Assembly: GCA_016705245.1 (NCBI GenBank)
Contig: JADIYM010000009.1
Location: forward strand, 186,001-250,000
Direction of reading: 5' to 3'
DNA from: Blastocatellia bacterium
GTDB taxonomy: Bacteria > Acidobacteriota > Blastocatellia > UBA7656 > JADIYM01
Length of the DNA: 64,000 nucleotides
The position numbers and the translations under genes were made by a program. Every line of letters starts with the position of its first letter. Positions within the stretch are counted from its first letter, which is position 1. The notes under the pieces are model-generated. The model saw nothing but the letters and a program-made list of their open reading frames with translations, was not told where the DNA came from and did not search any database. Positions 1 to 9,195 of the stretch are shown piece after piece.

Positions 1-548
1 CAGCTGAAGGATGGAGACGCGAGTCGTTTACGTCGACGGCAGCAAGGTACCGTGGGATAACGTCTTTCGGTTCGGTTGGTGTTACGAGCAGAAGCTGGCA
101 GCTACAAACCCGAGCTGTACTGCTTTGGCCAGAGCAACGACTACTAAACTGAAACATCTGGGGGTTGTCTTCACACGGGAATGCCATTCTCGGAATCCGA
201 GACCTGTGGACTTGGGGAGTGGCTGAACCTCGAAGGGAGACTGGAAGTTCGACAAGAATCGAATGAGGCATGAACTCGAGCGTTCTCTATACGAGTATCG
301 TTTCTGCCCGGCACTAAACCTGGAACTCTTACAGGACGCACCGAGTGCGCTGCCGGAGGTTGTGAACCCGAATTGAGACCGCGGCTGGAAGTTTTGGAGT
401 CTTCGGACCTTTCGACAAAACCGGTATTCGAGTGCGCGTGAACCGGGATGGTTGGAACGAGGAGGTAGTGTACAAAGGAGTATGTCCATCCGGCAGCGAC
501 GCGCTGAGGGACTTGGCGAAGCGTATGAAGCATCGACTGCCGACTTGA
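1..548 (+). pseudogene. Unrecognised gene, frameshifted, possibly partial at the left edge
   Basis: No single frame is open across this stretch, but protein-like text moves through the three forward frames in order. An ATG at 11 opens a frame containing VVYVDGSKVPWDN. Another frame carries CGLGEWLNLEG, the next gives DWKFDKNRMRHELERSLYEY to a stop near 374, and the third gives GSFGVFGPFDKTGIRVRVNR and ends at a TGA at 546-548. Joined, these read as one protein of about 175 residues with at least two indels. I do not recognise the family. Either the gene is decaying or this contig end is poorly sequenced; chance coding is also possible. Confidence 0.35.
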
Positions 549-583
549 AGCGGCAACGGGAATTGAGCCCCGGCTCGCCTCTG

Positions 584-1207
584 TTAGACCTGCGGTGGCC
601 TGAGTCCTGGAATATCGATGAGGTTCTGACCTATCCGGAAGGCCTCCATGACGCCTCCACCCAGGCTCACGTCGAGCATTACTAGTAGATCGCTGAGATC
701 TGCATACTGGATTCGAAGCCCACGCTCCCGTCTACGAGCGCCCAAGTCCCCGGCAGCGAGTTCGACGCCCCACTGCTCGGCGAATCCGGAGCTTGAGTTC
801 GCTCTGCGTGACACCGGAACGAGTCGGACAAACCCGTATCCACGAAGTACGGCCATTCGCCGGTTGTACACGTGCGCTAGGACTTTGTCTGAGACTGATT
901 CTCTTCCGAAGGCCCGGACATACGCATTCCTGTATCGCGTGTAGTTCGGACTTACCCAAACCTGAAGAGGCTCGAAAAGCACACCTACTGAAGGGTGCTC
1001 CCAGATCGGCAGTCGTAGATCCCGCTCTGGTGGTGGATCGATGGCCACGACGAGAGCTCTGCCTGGCGACAAGCCCTCGACGATATCTCCGATATGGTCG
1101 GTGATCGCGTCCTCATCCGCGGCCACGATGGGAACATGCAAGCAGTCCGGGACGGCCCACTCGCGCATTGCCTGTTGGTAAGCGGCTTCGTCTCGAATGC
1201 GGGGCAC
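584..1207 (-). CDS. Hypothetical protein
   Basis: Intact frame of about 207 residues with no family I recognise. I chose the GTG at 1207 because GGAGG lies five bases upstream. A TTG at 1219 in the same frame overlaps that ribosome-binding site and is less likely. The protein has no signal peptide or membrane segment and reads as a soluble mixed alpha/beta protein, with an acidic stretch (VAADEDAITDHIGDIVEGL) near the N-terminus and a tryptophan- and tyrosine-rich centre. It starts 20 bases after the upstream gene stops, so the two are probably co-transcribed. Confidence 0.6.
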   Translation of the reverse strand: MPRIRDEAAYQQAMREWAVPDCLHVPIVAADEDAITDHIGDIVEGLSPGRALVVAIDPPPERDLRLPIWEHPSVGVLFEPLQVWVSPNYTRYRNAYVRAFGRESVSDKVLAHVYNRRMAVLRGYGFVRLVPVSRRANSSSGFAEQWGVELAAGDLGARRRERGLRIQYADLSDLLVMLDVSLGGGVMEAFRIGQNLIDIPGLRPPQV

Positions 1208-1226
1208 GTGGTCCTCCAACTACCTT

Positions 1227-1853
1227 CTACACCGAAACGACGCGAGCGCAGCTCGCATGGGATCCCACTGCGCGGTATCCGTCGGCCGGGCGAGACCAGA
1301 AGAAGACAACCGTCCGGTTCTCGCTGTCGCAACGCCGCGTCGTGATCTCGACCTGAAGCGCAAGCGCCTCCCCAGTGTTGAACGGGTCGAACGTGTTCAG
1401 CCGGCCCGTAAAACGGCGCGTGGAGGTGGGACTGGACTTCCCGTCGTCGACTGCGTTGACCGTCGCGTCTACCTTCGTGAGGTCGAGATTGAGCTTCTTC
1501 GGCCCGCCGACCGCGGCGCAGAGCCTCCGGTAGTACTCTGTAAGTTCTCGGGCGAGGGTCTCCTCGGTCACCTGGGGCTCCCCTTCGACCCACCAGAAGA
1601 AGAGGGAAGTGAAGTAGTTGTCCGAATTCGGGTCGAAGATCCCCGGCGCGAAGTGGAGCTGTTCGAAGCCCTTGTAGGAAAGCGATGGGGCGAATCCGAG
1701 CGGGAAGGGGATGCGCTCGGGCTTCCAGCCCGTCGGGGCCGCGTAGACGAACGCGTCAGCCGGAGGTTCCTGAGCACGCGTCGGGAAGACTCCGACCGCA
1801 AGGGAATGCGCCGCGAGCAGGCATGGAAGCGCCCCTTGAAGCTGTTTGTACAC
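1227..1853 (-). CDS. Hypothetical exported protein
   Basis: About 208 residues from a GTG at 1853, preceded by GGAGA at suitable spacing. Longer frames reaching 1955 lack such a site. The first 28 or so residues look like a signal peptide (hydrophobic core around LPCLLAAHSLAVGVFP, then TRAQ as a possible cleavage site). The mature part is rich in aromatic residues (FFWW, VVFFW) with two cysteines, suggesting a folded periplasmic or secreted domain. No family recognised. It is the first gene of a likely two-gene unit with the hypothetical gene at 584-1207. Confidence 0.6.
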   Translation of the reverse strand: MYKQLQGALPCLLAAHSLAVGVFPTRAQEPPADAFVYAAPTGWKPERIPFPLGFAPSLSYKGFEQLHFAPGIFDPNSDNYFTSLFFWWVEGEPQVTEETLARELTEYYRRLCAAVGGPKKLNLDLTKVDATVNAVDDGKSSPTSTRRFTGRLNTFDPFNTGEALALQVEITTRRCDSENRTVVFFWSRPADGYRAVGSHASCARVVSV

Positions 1854-2471
1854 GGTCTGTCTTTCTCCTACAGGAGTGTCGCGGGTCGATTGGGACGATA
1901 CCACCACTGAACTGAGTTCATTGGCCCTGGACTCGCATGCCTTACGGGCTGCCACTTCAAGCGGGATGCGGAGGTTGTCGGAATCGCTGAATAGCTACAG
2001 ACTGCACCGTATCGAACCGGACGCGGGGACAATGGTCCCGACTAGCTCCGACGCCCTTTTCCTTAGGGGGTTAACTGGACACTCTCAACGGAGCAGACCC
2101 AGCGATCGATCAGCCTCCCCGACGACGGTTCGACCGACGACTTCGTGCTGCCTTAAATGACGGCGGCGCTTCAGGTCGATTCGACGCCGATCTCGGACGA
2201 TCGTTCGCAACGCCGTCGCTCCTCGTGTCTTGACCATTTCGGCTTATACCACGTCCCTCCCGCGTCGCCACCAGAGTATTTGTCTGCGCCATTCACCTTG
2301 ACCGCCACGCCGGCGAACTCACGCTTCGTACGCCGGCCCTGTCTTTACTTGATACACACTTATCGGACAGTTCATGCTATAACCTCACGTGGAACTTACC
2401 TTGAGAATTGGCTCAATCGAACTAAGCGCCGTTGCTGACTTCAAGGCGCACTAATCCCTGGAACTGTAACG
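1854..2471. other. Intergenic region, no confident gene
   Basis: Short frames on both strands look like noise. A TATAAC hexamer at 2378-2383 could be a -10 element, without a good -35 at normal spacing. It would give about 85 bases of leader before the AvcD-like gene. In known AvcID systems an RNA (AvcI) is encoded just upstream of avcD, so this is where one would look, but I see nothing diagnostic. Confidence 0.4.
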
Positions 2472-3906
2472 ATGGACAAAGAAGCGGTTCCTCCTGGCTC
2501 GGATGCACACGCCGCCGGCGAGCCCGAATCCACTCCTACTGAATCGCCCGCAAGAGAGCGCCCTGTGGCCTACTTGCACCCGACAGCAGGACAGCGGCGC
2601 CCTGTTCCGCCTCCGGCCCTTCAAGATCAAGGATTGGCATACCACGACTCGGAGCTCATTCTCGGACTCGTCGGGGCGGTTGGTACCGAACTCAAACTGA
2701 TTGCTAACATGATCGAGGAAAGGCTCCAGGCGTATCGGTATAATGCGGACGTTATTAAAGTATCAAGTCACGTTATCGATGCGCTATTGCCGGAGACAGA
2801 TGCCGAACAAACCGAGTTTGAGCGCATCTCGTCCTATGAATCGCGGGAACGAGTGTCGCAAACGCGCCGGCGAGCACGGAGTACTAGCACTCGGCGTAGC
2901 ACAGTATATTTTTTCCAAGCGAACTATCGACGGCGTACATATTTTCTCCCGACAAACGCAAGGCATACATCGTTAATTCTTTAAAGCACCCAGCGGAGGT
3001 ACAGCGACTGCGTGAGATCTATTCTACAGGCTTCTTTGCGATTGGTGTGTTTGCGGACGAGTCGCAGACAAGAGCATTTGACCGACGAACGCCGCATCGA
3101 AGCCACTCAGGCCCTTGACTTAATCAAACGTGACGCAGATGAGAACGACGACTGGGGGCAACACACCGGCGACACATTCCACTTGTGTGACTTTTTTATT
3201 CACTTTGATGGAGATTCGGACAAGGTAAAGCATGATTTGTGGCGGATCCTGGACCTCCTCTTTGGATCGCCATTTATTACACCAACCTTTGACGAGTTTG
3301 CGATGAATATGGCTTTCTCGTCTGCCCTGCGTTCTGCCGACCTCTCTCGTCAAGTTGGAGCGATCATCGCACGCGATGGAGACGTGGTTTCTTCCGGTGC
3401 CAATGATGTTCCAAAGTATGGTGGCGGGCTCTACTTCCCTGAGTTCAATGAAGCGGCTAAAGCCGTAAAGGATCATCCCAGAGGTCGTGACTACAGATGC
3501 GGGGAGGTGATTCTAATGTGCTTGAACGAAGCAAGATTATCGCTGACATACTGAGCGAGCTTCCTGAGTCGAACCGCGAGACCGTAAGGGAGGTGCTAGG
3601 TAACAGCCAATTGAAGGATCTCACAGAGTATGGACGCATAGTTCACGCCGAGATGGAAGCAATACTGGCGTGTGGCAGAAACGGTATTTCAACTAGGGGC
3701 ACAACTCTCTACTGCACGACTTTCCTTGTCAATTGTGCGAACACATCGTAGATGCGGGTATTACTCCACTGATGTTCGTTGAACCCTACCGAAGAGAAGT
3801 AGGCGCTCGGTTTCACGACGACTCCATCTCCATCGAGGACGAAGAACGGCGAGCGAAGGGTTTCATTCGAGCCGTTCGTGGGAGTGGGCGCGCGCAGCTT
3901 TTTTGA
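2472..3906 (+). pseudogene. avcD: Anti-phage dCTP deaminase (AvcD-like), frameshifted
   Basis: AvcD proteins pair an N-terminal P-loop-like domain with a C-terminal deoxycytidylate deaminase domain and deplete dCTP during phage infection. Here the reading moves between frames yet stays collinear with that family. ELILGLVGAVGTEL starts the N-domain near 2655. AGEHGVLALGVAQYIFSK lies near 2865, KAYIVNSLKHPAEVQRLREI near 2960-3020, and GDTFHLCDFF near 3165. The deaminase core follows: ADLSRQVGAII, GANDVPKYGGG, HAEMEAIL near 3650 (zinc-binding His and catalytic Glu), then PCQLC near 3730 supplying the zinc cysteines. The stop is TGA 3904-3906. At least five indels are needed, near 2835, 2950, 3075, 3510 and 3722. 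The last is a missing C in a CCC run, so sequence error is as possible as decay. Confidence 0.8.
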
Positions 3907-4462
3907 TCTCTTTTCGTTGCGATGGGGCGCGGGTTATCCAGTGACTCGCAAAGATAGTGAAGGTCGTAGAGTAGAGTGGAATAGCGAACGTGACGGACGG
4001 CTAAAACTCAGATGATTCTTGTCCTATTTGGAGAAGGATCCTTGCTGTTTCGTTGCTTGAACCATCACCGAGACAACATGGGGACGCTCAAATGGAAACG
4101 AGCAATGAAGAAAAGAAGCGGTTACTGTCGGATCAGGTCGAAAGGGCCCACGCGATTGTGCAGACCTGGCACGGGTGGAAGCTTGACCTTGCTTCTGAAG
4201 TTAGGTCTTCGATTCCCACACGAGTTCCCGAGCAGGCACATGGTAAGACTGAACACAATCGATCGTCGAGAACTAGGTGTGATTAGTGAATCGCTAGTGT
4301 AGCCCGCTATCGCGGCTTAGGCATTCTCGGCGGAACGCGGCTGATGTTTTGTCGAGAGAAGGAGAAGTCTGGAAGCCTGTCTTTGTCGAATCCGGCTGCG
4401 AGATGTCGTAGAGGTTTCGACTGATACGATACACAGATGAGCAATGTGCTTGGGAGCATGGT
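3907..4462. other. Gap between the defence-type genes, mostly unassigned
   Basis: Besides the small frame at 4092-4286, a protein-like stretch (NAADVLSREGEVWKPVFVES) reads forward near 4330-4390 and stops. A further open segment (FRLIRYTDEQCAWEHG) runs directly into the start of the TcmP gene. This may be the remains of another frameshifted gene; I cannot assign it. Confidence 0.3.
4092..4286 (+). CDS. Small hypothetical protein
   Basis: A 64-residue frame from ATG 4092, beginning METSNEEKKRLLSDQVERAH. The charged, helical N-terminal half looks genuine. The C-terminal part (GKTEHNRSSRTRCD) does not, and may follow a frameshift. It lies between the deaminase remnant and TcmP on the same strand and could be a small gene or the head of a decayed one. 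No family recognised. Confidence 0.3.
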   Translation: METSNEEKKRLLSDQVERAHAIVQTWHGWKLDLASEVRSSIPTRVPEQAHGKTEHNRSSRTRCD

Positions 4463-5553
4463 ATGGCGACGCCAAAGGCGACTCTCTGGGAGCTCGATCC
4501 GCACACTATTGCAAAGCACGAGATCCTCGTTCGTTACCTTGGGGCTTGGTTTCCGATTCTAAATGCCCATCATGGGAGAATTGTTTATATAGATGGATTC
4601 TCTGGACCGGGGCGATACAGTCAAGGTGAACCAGGCTCGCCCATCCTCGCATTGGATGTCGCCGTCAATCATCGGAAGTCGATGTCGGGTGAACTTGTGT
4701 TCCTGTTCATCGAGGAACGCGAAGACCGGCTAAGCCATCTGCGGCATGAGCTTTCTGCAATTCCAGTACCCGCGCATTTCAAGGTAATAGCGGAGCCAGG
4801 ACGATTTGATGAGCGGCTAAGTCAGGTTCTCGATTCGATCGACGCCGACTCCAGCACGCTCGCACCGACATTTGCCTTCGTCGATCTTTTGGATTCTCAG
4901 GGATACCTTTCAGCCTTCTCGAGCGCCTCCTTCGGAAGAAGCGTTGTGAAGTGTTTGTAACCTTCATGGCGGACGCTATTAACAGGTTTCTCGAGCATCC
5001 TGATGACAAGGTGGTTAAGCACATCGTCGAGGCATTTGGTGGGAACGATGCCATAGCAATCGCGAATGGGGGCGGCGATCGCGTTGGCAATCTTCGGAAG
5101 CTCTATCAATCAAAGCTTAAGAGTGTAGCTAAGTACGTTCGTTACTTTGAGATGCGTGATCGTGTAGATCGCACGCAGTATTATCTCATTTTAACGTCAA
5201 ACAGTGCGGTGGGTCACGTCAAGATGAAGGAAGCAATGTGGAGGGTAGATCCGGCTGGCGAGTTTAGCTTTTCGGATGCTACGAACCCAGACCAGTTCGT
5301 CCTATTTGATGATGATCCCACGGGGAACCTTGCCTCTCAGATCAGGCCCAGATTGGGGGTTGGCCGGAAGGTGACCTGTCTTCAGGTGCGTGAGTTCGTC
5401 GAGAACGATACGGCGTACCTAAAGAAACACATGATTGCTGTTCTCAAGAGAGATGAGGAGCAAGGATTGTTGCAGGTTGATGCGGTCAAGTCGAACGGTA
5501 GACGGCGCATTGCTGGTACGTTTCCGGATGAGGTAACCCTTCAATGGCTTTAA
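4463..5553 (+). pseudogene. tcmP: Three-Cys-motif partner protein TcmP, one frameshift
   Basis: TcmP proteins occur next to three-Cys-motif (Gp37/Gp68, DUF5131) proteins in mobile and defence-associated cassettes; their biochemical role is not established. The N-terminal part reads HTIAKHEILVRYLGAWFPIL and YIDGFSGPGRYSQGEPGSP. The second part (MADAINRFLEHPDDKVVKHI onward) continues in the next frame. The break is near 4885, where restoring one C in GATCTTTTGG yields the family's VDPFGFSG motif followed by IPFSLLERLL. Total length is about 363 residues, normal for the family. It overlaps the start of the DUF5131 gene by ten bases (ATGGCTTTAA), which implies translational coupling. Confidence 0.8.
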
Positions 5554-6247
5554 ACTCTACTATCGAATGGACCGAGTCGACTTGGAATCCTGTCACGGGT
5601 TGCTCCAAGGTCAGCCCAGGGTGCGCTAATTGCTATGCAGAGAGGTTGGCTGGACGACTTCATGCTATGGGCTCGGAGAACTATAAGAACGGTTTTCGCC
5701 TAACGCTCCGCCTCAAATGCTTGAGGTGCCCTTACGTTGGAAGACGCCTCAAAAGATTTTTGTTAATTCGATGAGCGACCTTTTCCACCACGATGTGCCG
5801 ACCGAGTATGTTCGACGTGTGTTCGACGTAATGAAGCGTGCGTGCTGGCATCGTTTTCAAGTACTCACGAAGCGTTCGGATCGCCTAACGGAACTTAATC
5901 GAGAGCTGGAATGGTCACCCAACATTTGGATGGGTGTGAGCGTTGAGACCAGTGCATATCGGGGGCGCATCGATGACCTTCGCGAGACTGGAGCCGCGTG
6001 AAGTTTCTCTCGTTAGAGCCGCTCCTCGGTCCCTACCGAACCTCGACCTTGGCGGAATCGATTGGGTGATCGTTGGTGGTGAGTCAGGCCCTACGGCGCG
6101 GCCGGTAGATCCAGTTGGGTGCGGGACCTTCGAGATCAGTGCACTAGTGCTCGTGTGCCTTTCTTCTTCAAGCAATGGGGTGGAAGGAATAAGAAACGTG
6201 CTGGGCGGGTCCTCGACGGAAGTACCTGGAATGAGATGCCTGCGTAG
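5544..6247 (+). pseudogene. Three-Cys-motif protein (DUF5131, phage Gp37/Gp68 family), frameshifted
   Basis: The N-terminus IEWTESTWNPVTGCSKVSPG followed by CANCYAE carries the family's C-x(6)-C-x(2)-C motif, which resembles a radical SAM cluster-binding motif. The chain continues in other frames: LEVPLRWKTPQKIFVNSMSD (5717 on), WHRFQVLTKRSDRL, FLSLEPLLGP near 6005, GIDWVIVGGESGP near 6057, and VPFFFKQWGG near 6150, ending NEMPA at TAG 6245-6247. At least three indels are needed; the one near 5712 is a missing C in a CCC run. Motif order and overall length match full-length family members, so the gene was complete before the indels, real or artefactual. Its TcmP partner lies immediately upstream. 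Confidence 0.8.
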
Positions 6248-6519
6248 CGTGACGGCGCTCGAAGCAGCCTCACGTGTTTCCCTTAGGACTAGGTCGACCT
6301 GTCAAGTAATAGGGGACAGACTCCGATGAAGAGGCCTCGACGCGCCGTTGCGAGGGAGACGGCGGAAGCTGCGGGCGCTCTGCGAGCCACTTCCTGTTAT
6401 GGTGCGTTGAGGTGACGGCGACTGGCGATTCGCGGCACGGGGTGGCAGGCATCGGCGCTACCTCGACTGAAGGCGCGTCGGAGGATGTTCGGTGGGTTGC
6501 GGCTGCAGCCGGGTGAGCC

Positions 6520-6821
6520 TCATTCCAGCCAAGGCGCGGCGGCGAGGCTCCACCGCAGCGACCACTCGGAGTTCCAGATTGCCCGCCACCAGGCACGCTC
6601 CTTCTCGCGCAACGCGCGGACTGAGCGATCGCCTCTTCAACCTCACCAACCGACGTCCTCAGCAACTTGGCGATCTTTCGCATGCCGAATTCGGTGAACC
6701 GATAGAGCGCCCACGCTTCGATCTGCTGCAAGTCACTTCGACGTTTGCCCGCCACCGGAAGCCACTGGCTAAGCTTGCCGAGGATTGCATCGACGGCGAC
6801 GGTCTTCGATAGACCGGAGTA
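6520..6821 (-). pseudogene. Small hypothetical protein, frameshifted
   Basis: A coding-like frame begins after a stop at 6822-6824 with VDAILGKLSQWLP, then IEAWALYRFTEFGMRKIAKL and LRTSVGEVEEAIAQS, which looks like a helix-turn-helix. Near 6605 it must shift to RALREKERAWWRAIWNSEWS and ends at 6520. No ATG, GTG or TTG precedes the conserved-looking start except the GTG at 6755 inside it, so the N-terminus is also unclear. Family unknown; about 95-100 residues if repaired. Confidence 0.4.
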
Positions 6822-7250
6822 TTAGGGAGCCGCACAGGGGATATCGAGTGAGGAGAGACGGAGGGGAGACAGCAACGCGGATTTGGCGGATGCTGCGGAT
6901 CCGATATGCGCTTCCGTCGGATCGAGACGATCCGCGCCATCCGCCATATCTGCGTTGCTCTCCTTCTGCCGCTCTCGCGAATCTGCTTCGGCTTCGTGAA
7001 ACTCGATCGCCGCGGCGTTCACCTTCGCCCTCAGATGCTCGAGGTACTCTGCCCGCGACCTGATTGCGATACTTGGAGGATTTGGCTGGTGATCAAGACA
7101 AAGAGGGATCACGGATTAGACGGATCAGACGGATGGGGACGGATCTGAAGAAGAGCTAGCTAGCGCTAGCGTTTGGTAGGTAGGTTGTTAATTCACCGGA
7201 CGATGTCGGCTTCCAGTCGGTCGTTGGTTCTTCCATCGCGCTCGCCTCGC
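6822..7250. other. Intergenic, palindrome and possible gene scrap
   Basis: Contains the inverted repeat at 6871-6959. On the reverse strand around 6980-7060 a short segment reads RAEYLEHLRAKVNAAAIEFH and may be a remnant of a small helical protein. Nothing else supportable. Confidence 0.3.
6871..6959. repeat. Inverted repeat
   Basis: Left arm AGCAACGCGGATTTGGCGGA and right arm TCCGCCATATCTGCGTTGCT are near-complementary, with further pairing inside (CGGATC/GATCCG). It could form a long hairpin; only this copy is obvious in the window. Confidence 0.6.
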
Positions 7251-8302
7251 TCAGCGAATCGTGAAGTTGACCGAGATCGTCAGCGTCGAGTCGATCGGTT
7301 CTCCGCGTCTATCGAGCGCGGGCTCGAACACGGTTTTCATCGCGACGTCGATTGCCTTCTCGTCGAGGCCATACCCGAGTCCGCGGACCACGGTTGCTGC
7401 TTTGACCGTCCTGTCGGCCCCGAGGACGACCCTCACGACGACGTTCCCCTGTATTCGTCTCGCACGTGCTTCGTCCGTGTACTCGGGCCGGGGCGTTTTG
7501 CGGATGAGAGCCTTCCTGTCCAACCAATTCACCGGTGGGCCCGAACCGTCTCCCGATGACCCATCGACACTCCCCGGGCCGTCATTTGGCGGTCGTGGCT
7601 CCGATGGCGGTCGTGACTCCGACATGGACGCCGAGCTTTCCCGCGGTCCCTCGGCGCGCAGCGTCGGCATCGCACCCACCGACGCGATCGACGGTCCCGT
7701 CTCCGGAAGCCCGGCGAGTCGCGCCGAGATCCGCGAGACCGGCACCACGAGGTACTCGTTTTCGCGAACCATAATGGTGGTCGCGAGGCCAACGAGGTCC
7801 CGTCGTCGAGCATGACCGGTGCACCAGGCAGCGGAAAGAACGCCGGTTGCGTCAGCGCAATCGCGAAGACGTCGTCCTGGATGCTCCGGACCACTCCAGG
7901 CTGCCCGCCTCCCGGAACGGAAAGCAGGTAGACGGCGTCGCCTGTCGTCATGGCGGCGGCTGGCTTGAATCGCAGTGTCGATGTGCCGGAACCTTCCACC
8001 GAATACACGTCGAGATCGGACGGATGCCCTGTTTCAATCGAGCTTGCCGCGAGATATCGATTCGAGAAATTCCCGCGGACGAAGATGTCGGTGCCGACGC
8101 GCCGTTCGTCACGAACGGTGACGACGATTCCGGGCTTGATCTGGACGCCGATGGCGACTCTCGTGAACTCCCCCGTGGTCGTGCGGGTGAAGATCTCGAA
8201 GACGGAGTTGACGGGGACTCTGGACAGAGCGGGCGAGGCGTGCAGGACGAGGAAGGTCAACGCGAGGACGTATCGGCGTGCGCGTCGGATCGGTGCAGTC
8301 AT
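7251..8302 (-). CDS. Exported protease-like domain plus TonB C-terminal domain (one frameshift)
   Basis: Start ATG 8302 has GGAGG ten bases upstream. Residues 1-28 form a signal peptide (YVLALTFLVLHASPALS). Roughly residues 30-175 follow a trypsin/S1C-like pattern (RVAIGVQIKPGIVVTVRDER; then VYLLSVPGGG and LPGAPVMLDDG). The positions expected for catalytic His and Ser are not present, so I infer an inactive protease-like fold. A single-base indel near 7790 shifts the frame. The remainder has a Ser/Pro-rich linker and ends in a TonB C-terminal (PF03544-like) domain from about residue 265: YTDEARARRIQGNVVVRVVL and TVFEPALDRRGEP. Likely periplasmic; partner unknown. The TonB_C call is firmer than the protease-like call. 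Confidence 0.65.
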
Positions 8303-8428
8303 CGTCTGCAGTCCTCCTGTCGGCGTGCGGGGTGCTCCTGCCAGCGTACCATCGGCGCATCCACGTTCGCGGCTCGGGACACGGGACGCGTTGACCGGGC
8401 GGACGGTCAGGCTAGGCATGGGGCGGCC

Positions 8429-9050
8429 ATGAGAACACCCATCGACGAACGGTACTTCTGCGACGGGTCGACCGTCGTGCTCGTGTCGCAGAGTCTCGGC
8501 GGCAGCGGCATCGCGCCGGAAGCGCTTTCCGAGACGCTCCTCGACGGCCCGGCCGAAGCCGTGACCGACTTGCTGCGACGTGGCGTCTGCCTCCCCATCG
8601 ATTTCGGCACGGACTGCGCGATGGACAGCGGGACGCTCTTCGTCGTCGGCGAGCTCGACGACGCGCACGAGCGCGGTTGGGTCGCGTCGCTCACGGGGTG
8701 GCTCGCGATTCCGTGCGGGAAGCTCGTGCTCGTGTGCGGCGGCGGCGCCGGCGACGAGCTCGCGCGGGCGGTGTCGGGCGAGCCTGCCGATCCGGACTAC
8801 TGCATCTACCAGACGATCGACGTGCCGCCGGGCGACTACCGCGTCGACGTGCTCGCGTATCCGGAGGGCGTGACGGTCGGATTGATGCACGAGGATCTCC
8901 GACGAGGACGAGATTCGGGAGAAGTACGCGGATCGTCCGGCGGTGGAAGAGGCGTACGTCGTACTGCTGACGCCGTTCGAAGGAGAGGTGCCGCTGCCAG
9001 CGTTCGTCGAGGATTCGCACTGGCCGGGTGTGTTCGTGGGGCGGGAGTGA
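8429..9050 (+). CDS. Hypothetical protein (one frameshift)
   Basis: About 207 residues from ATG 8429 once a one-base loss near 8899 is repaired (VGLMHEDL continuing as SDEDEIREKYADRPAVEEAY), ending VFVGRE at 9048-9050. The protein is acidic, with LVLVCGGGAG and a CLPIDFGTDCAMDSG segment near residue 60. No signal peptide is seen. I do not recognise the family; the compact acidic character would fit an immunity-type protein but nothing proves it. The stop lies three bases before an R1 palindrome. Confidence 0.5.
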
Positions 9051-9052
9051 TT

Positions 9053-9195
9053 CCCCGTTCGTTGAGCCGCGAGCGGTGGCGAGCGTCCGTGGGACGTCAC
9101 GCGGTGGGAACCTCTCTCCTTGTGTTGCGAAGAAGGCTGCGTTTCCGAGGACGTCCCACGGACGCTCGCTACCGCTCGCGGCTCAAAAAACGGGG
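9053..9195. repeat. R1 palindromic repeat (REPIN-like), copy 1
   Basis: Arms of about 45 bases, from CCCCGTTCGTTGAGCCGCGA on the left to its complement ending CGGCTCAAAAAACGGGG on the right. The core is shared with copies near 25.9, 27.8, 28.0, 35.9 and 36.7 kb. Its right end overlaps the truncated 3' end of kinase copy 1 and supplies that gene's stop codon. Confidence 0.85.

Noticed and set aside
2300..2471. AvcI-type RNA upstream of the AvcD-like gene
   Set aside because: Only position and one -10-like hexamer support it; no structure or sequence I can recognise.
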